NCBI RefSeq assembly: GCF_008704715.1 | Contig: NZ_CP023689.1 | Location: forward strand, 1,550,001 to 1,614,000 | Direction of reading: 5' to 3' | Source: Streptomyces chartreusis | GTDB lineage: Bacteria; Actinomycetota; Actinomycetes; Streptomycetales; Streptomycetaceae | Length of the DNA stretch: 64,000 bases | Part shown: positions 62,444 to 64,000 of the stretch, in pieces | Layout: each line of letters begins with the position of its first letter | Position numbering within the stretch: position 1 is the stretch's first letter | Notes under the pieces: model-generated | Told to the model about the DNA's origin: nothing | The model's input: only the letters and a program-made list of their open reading frames with translations | Database searches by the model: none | Translations under genes and position numbers: made by a program

Positions 62444-64000
62444 ATGACCACGCAAGCACGGCAGACGGACGTGTCCGGGCCGGACTCCCCCCAGGGCGGG
62501 GGACGTTCGGCCACCCCGTCCCGCCTGGAGTCCTTCATCGACGCGATGATCGACATGGGGCAGACCGGGCAGATCTTCGGCGAGCACGGCATCGGCAAGA
62601 CGGCGACGTTCTTCACGCACATCGAGCGCGCCCACGAGAACACCGAGCTGGTGTACGTCCCGGCGGCGAACCTGACGCCGGACGACCTGCTCGTCAACGC
62701 GCCGGTGCGCGACGCGCACACCGGTGAACTCGTGCTGCGGCAGCTGGTGATGAGCCAGCTCAAGCCGGGCAGGCCGTTCGTGCTGCTGATCGACGACTCG
62801 CTCCAGGCGGGCGACACCATCCAGTCGCAGCTGATGCAGATCGCCTGCAACTGGACGCTGGGCGAGCACGATCTGCGGGCGCTGGGCTGCGTGGGCGTCT
62901 TCCTCACCGACAACGAGTCGCTGGCCGAGACGTCGGCCCGGCGCAGCGACCTCGCGCTGCTGGACCGCATGGTCACGATGCGGATCACGGCGAACGACAC
63001 GGCCTGGCGACGGCACCTGGCCGCCAAGTACCGCCCGTGGGACCTGCGCCCGGTGTTCTCGCTCTGGGCGTCGCTCTCCCCGGCCCTGCGCGAACTGCTG
63101 TCCCCGCGCACCCTGGACCACGTCCTGGCCAACGCCAAGGAGGGCTTCCCGCTCCGCTGGGGCCTGCCCCTGGTCGACGGCGAGCGGCTGCGGCTGACCG
63201 AGCCGGGCGCGGACGGCCGGCCCGGCCAGAACCGCACGGCCGAGATCCTGGACCGCATCGCCGAGTCCCTGGGCGTGCCCAACCCGCCGACCGTTCCCGA
63301 CCCCGTCCGACAGGTGGTCCGCGCGGCCCTGCGCAACCGCTGGACGGTGCTGCTGCAGGGCCCTCCGGGCTGCGGCAAGACGGAACTGGTGCGGGAGACG
63401 GTGCGCGAGGGCCTGGGCCGGGACGCGCTGTACTTCTCGCTGCCGGTGACCAACGTCGAGGACCTGTGCGCGCCGATCCCTTCGGCCGACGGCACTCTGG
63501 AGAACCTGCTGGCGGCGAAGTTCACCGGGCCGGAGCCCAAGGCGATCGTGTGGGACGAGTACAACCGCCCCAAGGACAAGGCAGCGTTCGCCAAGCTCAT
63601 GGAGATCACCCAGGAGTGGTCGCTGGCGGGCCGCCGCATAGCGAACCTGCGGGCCCAGATAGCCGTCCAGAACCCGCCCTACCACCTGGGCCGCAAGCTG
63701 CTGGTCGCCCGGAACAACATCGCCCAGGCGACCCGGTTCACGGCATCCCTGGAGGTCCGGCCCGAGGACATCCCGGCGAACGAGTGGCTGCTCGCGCACT
63801 ACGGCCAGGACGCCGAGACGGTGCTCGAGTGGTGGAAGCACGACATCGACGACGACGGCCGCGCCTGGATCACCAAGCGCACCCTGGAGCGGCTCATCAA
63901 GCTGCACCGCCGCGGCCTCCCTCTGGAGATGGCCACGGTCTACCTGGGCGACGGCGAATACGCCCCGGTACCGCTGACGGCTCTCATGGACCGCCTCAAG
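62444..64000 (+). CDS. MoxR-like AAA ATPase with two P-loops (3' end beyond window)
   Basis: At least 519 codons, open at the window end. It begins MTTQARQTDVSGPDSPQGGG immediately after the VWA gene's TAG. Two separate ATP-binding modules are visible: Walker A GEHGIGKT (46-53) with VLLIDDS, and Walker A GPPGCGKT (306-313) with IVWDEYNRP. MoxR proteins normally have one such domain, so this is a tandem form. It should power its VWA/metallopeptidase-like partner. The C-terminus, and any further domain, are not seen. Confidence 0.82.
   Translation, partial: MTTQARQTDVSGPDSPQGGGRSATPSRLESFIDAMIDMGQTGQIFGEHGIGKTATFFTHIERAHENTELVYVPAANLTPDDLLVNAPVRDAHTGELVLRQLVMSQLKPGRPFVLLIDDSLQAGDTIQSQLMQIACNWTLGEHDLRALGCVGVFLTDNESLAETSARRSDLALLDRMVTMRITANDTAWRRHLAAKYRPWDLRPVFSLWASLSPALRELLSPRTLDHVLANAKEGFPLRWGLPLVDGERLRLTEPGADGRPGQNRTAEILDRIAESLGVPNPPTVPDPVRQVVRAALRNRWTVLLQGPPGCGKTELVRETVREGLGRDALYFSLPVTNVEDLCAPIPSADGTLENLLAAKFTGPEPKAIVWDEYNRPKDKAAFAKLMEITQEWSLAGRRIANLRAQIAVQNPPYHLGRKLLVARNNIAQATRFTASLEVRPEDIPANEWLLAHYGQDAETVLEWWKHDIDDDGRAWITKRTLERLIKLHRRGLPLEMATVYLGDGEYAPVPLTALMDRLK

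Noticed and set aside
60998-63907. 969-codon open frame on the minus strand opposite the VWA and AAA genes
   Set aside because: Antisense shadow of high-G+C coding DNA; low-complexity Arg/Gly/Val-rich translation with no family motifs, while the plus strand has clear Walker and MIDAS motifs.

Overview
The window is high-G+C actinobacterial DNA and almost certainly a Streptomyces chromosome. The evidence is strong third-position G/C bias, GTG and TTG starts, an SsgA-like sporulation protein, rare TTA codons, and two dispersed repeat elements typical of the genus. Gene content and order resemble, from memory, the S. coelicolor SCO67xx region (hopanoid genes, idi, the SCO6745 family, ssgD, ABC-F plus UvrA-like pair). 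No insertion sequence, prophage, CRISPR array or rRNA is visible.

Region 1 (1-10823, all minus strand) holds two units. The downstream one is the start of a hopanoid cluster: hpnC, hpnD and hpnE, which make squalene from farnesyl diphosphate. Upstream, and separated by a strong terminator, is a tightly coupled seven-gene operon. It encodes two CDP-alcohol phosphotransferases, a LicC/IPCT-like cytidylyltransferase, a glycerol-1-phosphate-dehydrogenase-like enzyme, a GT2 glycosyltransferase and a TagGH-type ABC exporter. Together they look like a complete route from a polyol phosphate to an exported phospho-glycan or lipid. This is the best candidate for an undescribed pathway.

Region 2 (10824-26300) is mixed housekeeping: galE, a CDF metal exporter, idi, an anti-sigma-like ATPase, an HdeD-like membrane protein, a hydratase-fold enzyme without hydratase glutamates, a DJ-1/GlxA pair, an SCO6745-family protein, tex, an ABC-F ATPase, an unknown protein and a BCCT transporter.

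Region 3 (26296-35150) carries three secreted peptidases (M14, S15 and divergent M1), a PfkB kinase coupled to a macro-domain protein, an amino-acid permease and a MerR-type regulator.

Region 4 (35127-48454) is catabolic: a short-chain dehydrogenase divergent from a sugar ABC importer, a small secreted protein, an IclR regulator with a benzoylformate-decarboxylase-like enzyme, and a four-gene beta-oxidation operon headed by an alpha-methylacyl-CoA racemase. The sugar ATPase and the decarboxylase each contain one TTA codon, which suggests bldA control.

Region 5 (48583-64000) holds small conserved genes, endonuclease V, a YCF48-like secreted protein, ssgD, an ABC-F/UvrA-like pair behind an attenuator-like leader, a dimethylarginine hydrolase, an acyl-ACP desaturase behind three tandem palindromes, a tRNA-Trp-like gene with a defective acceptor stem, and a VWA/metallopeptidase-like protein coupled to a double-P-loop AAA ATPase that runs off the window.
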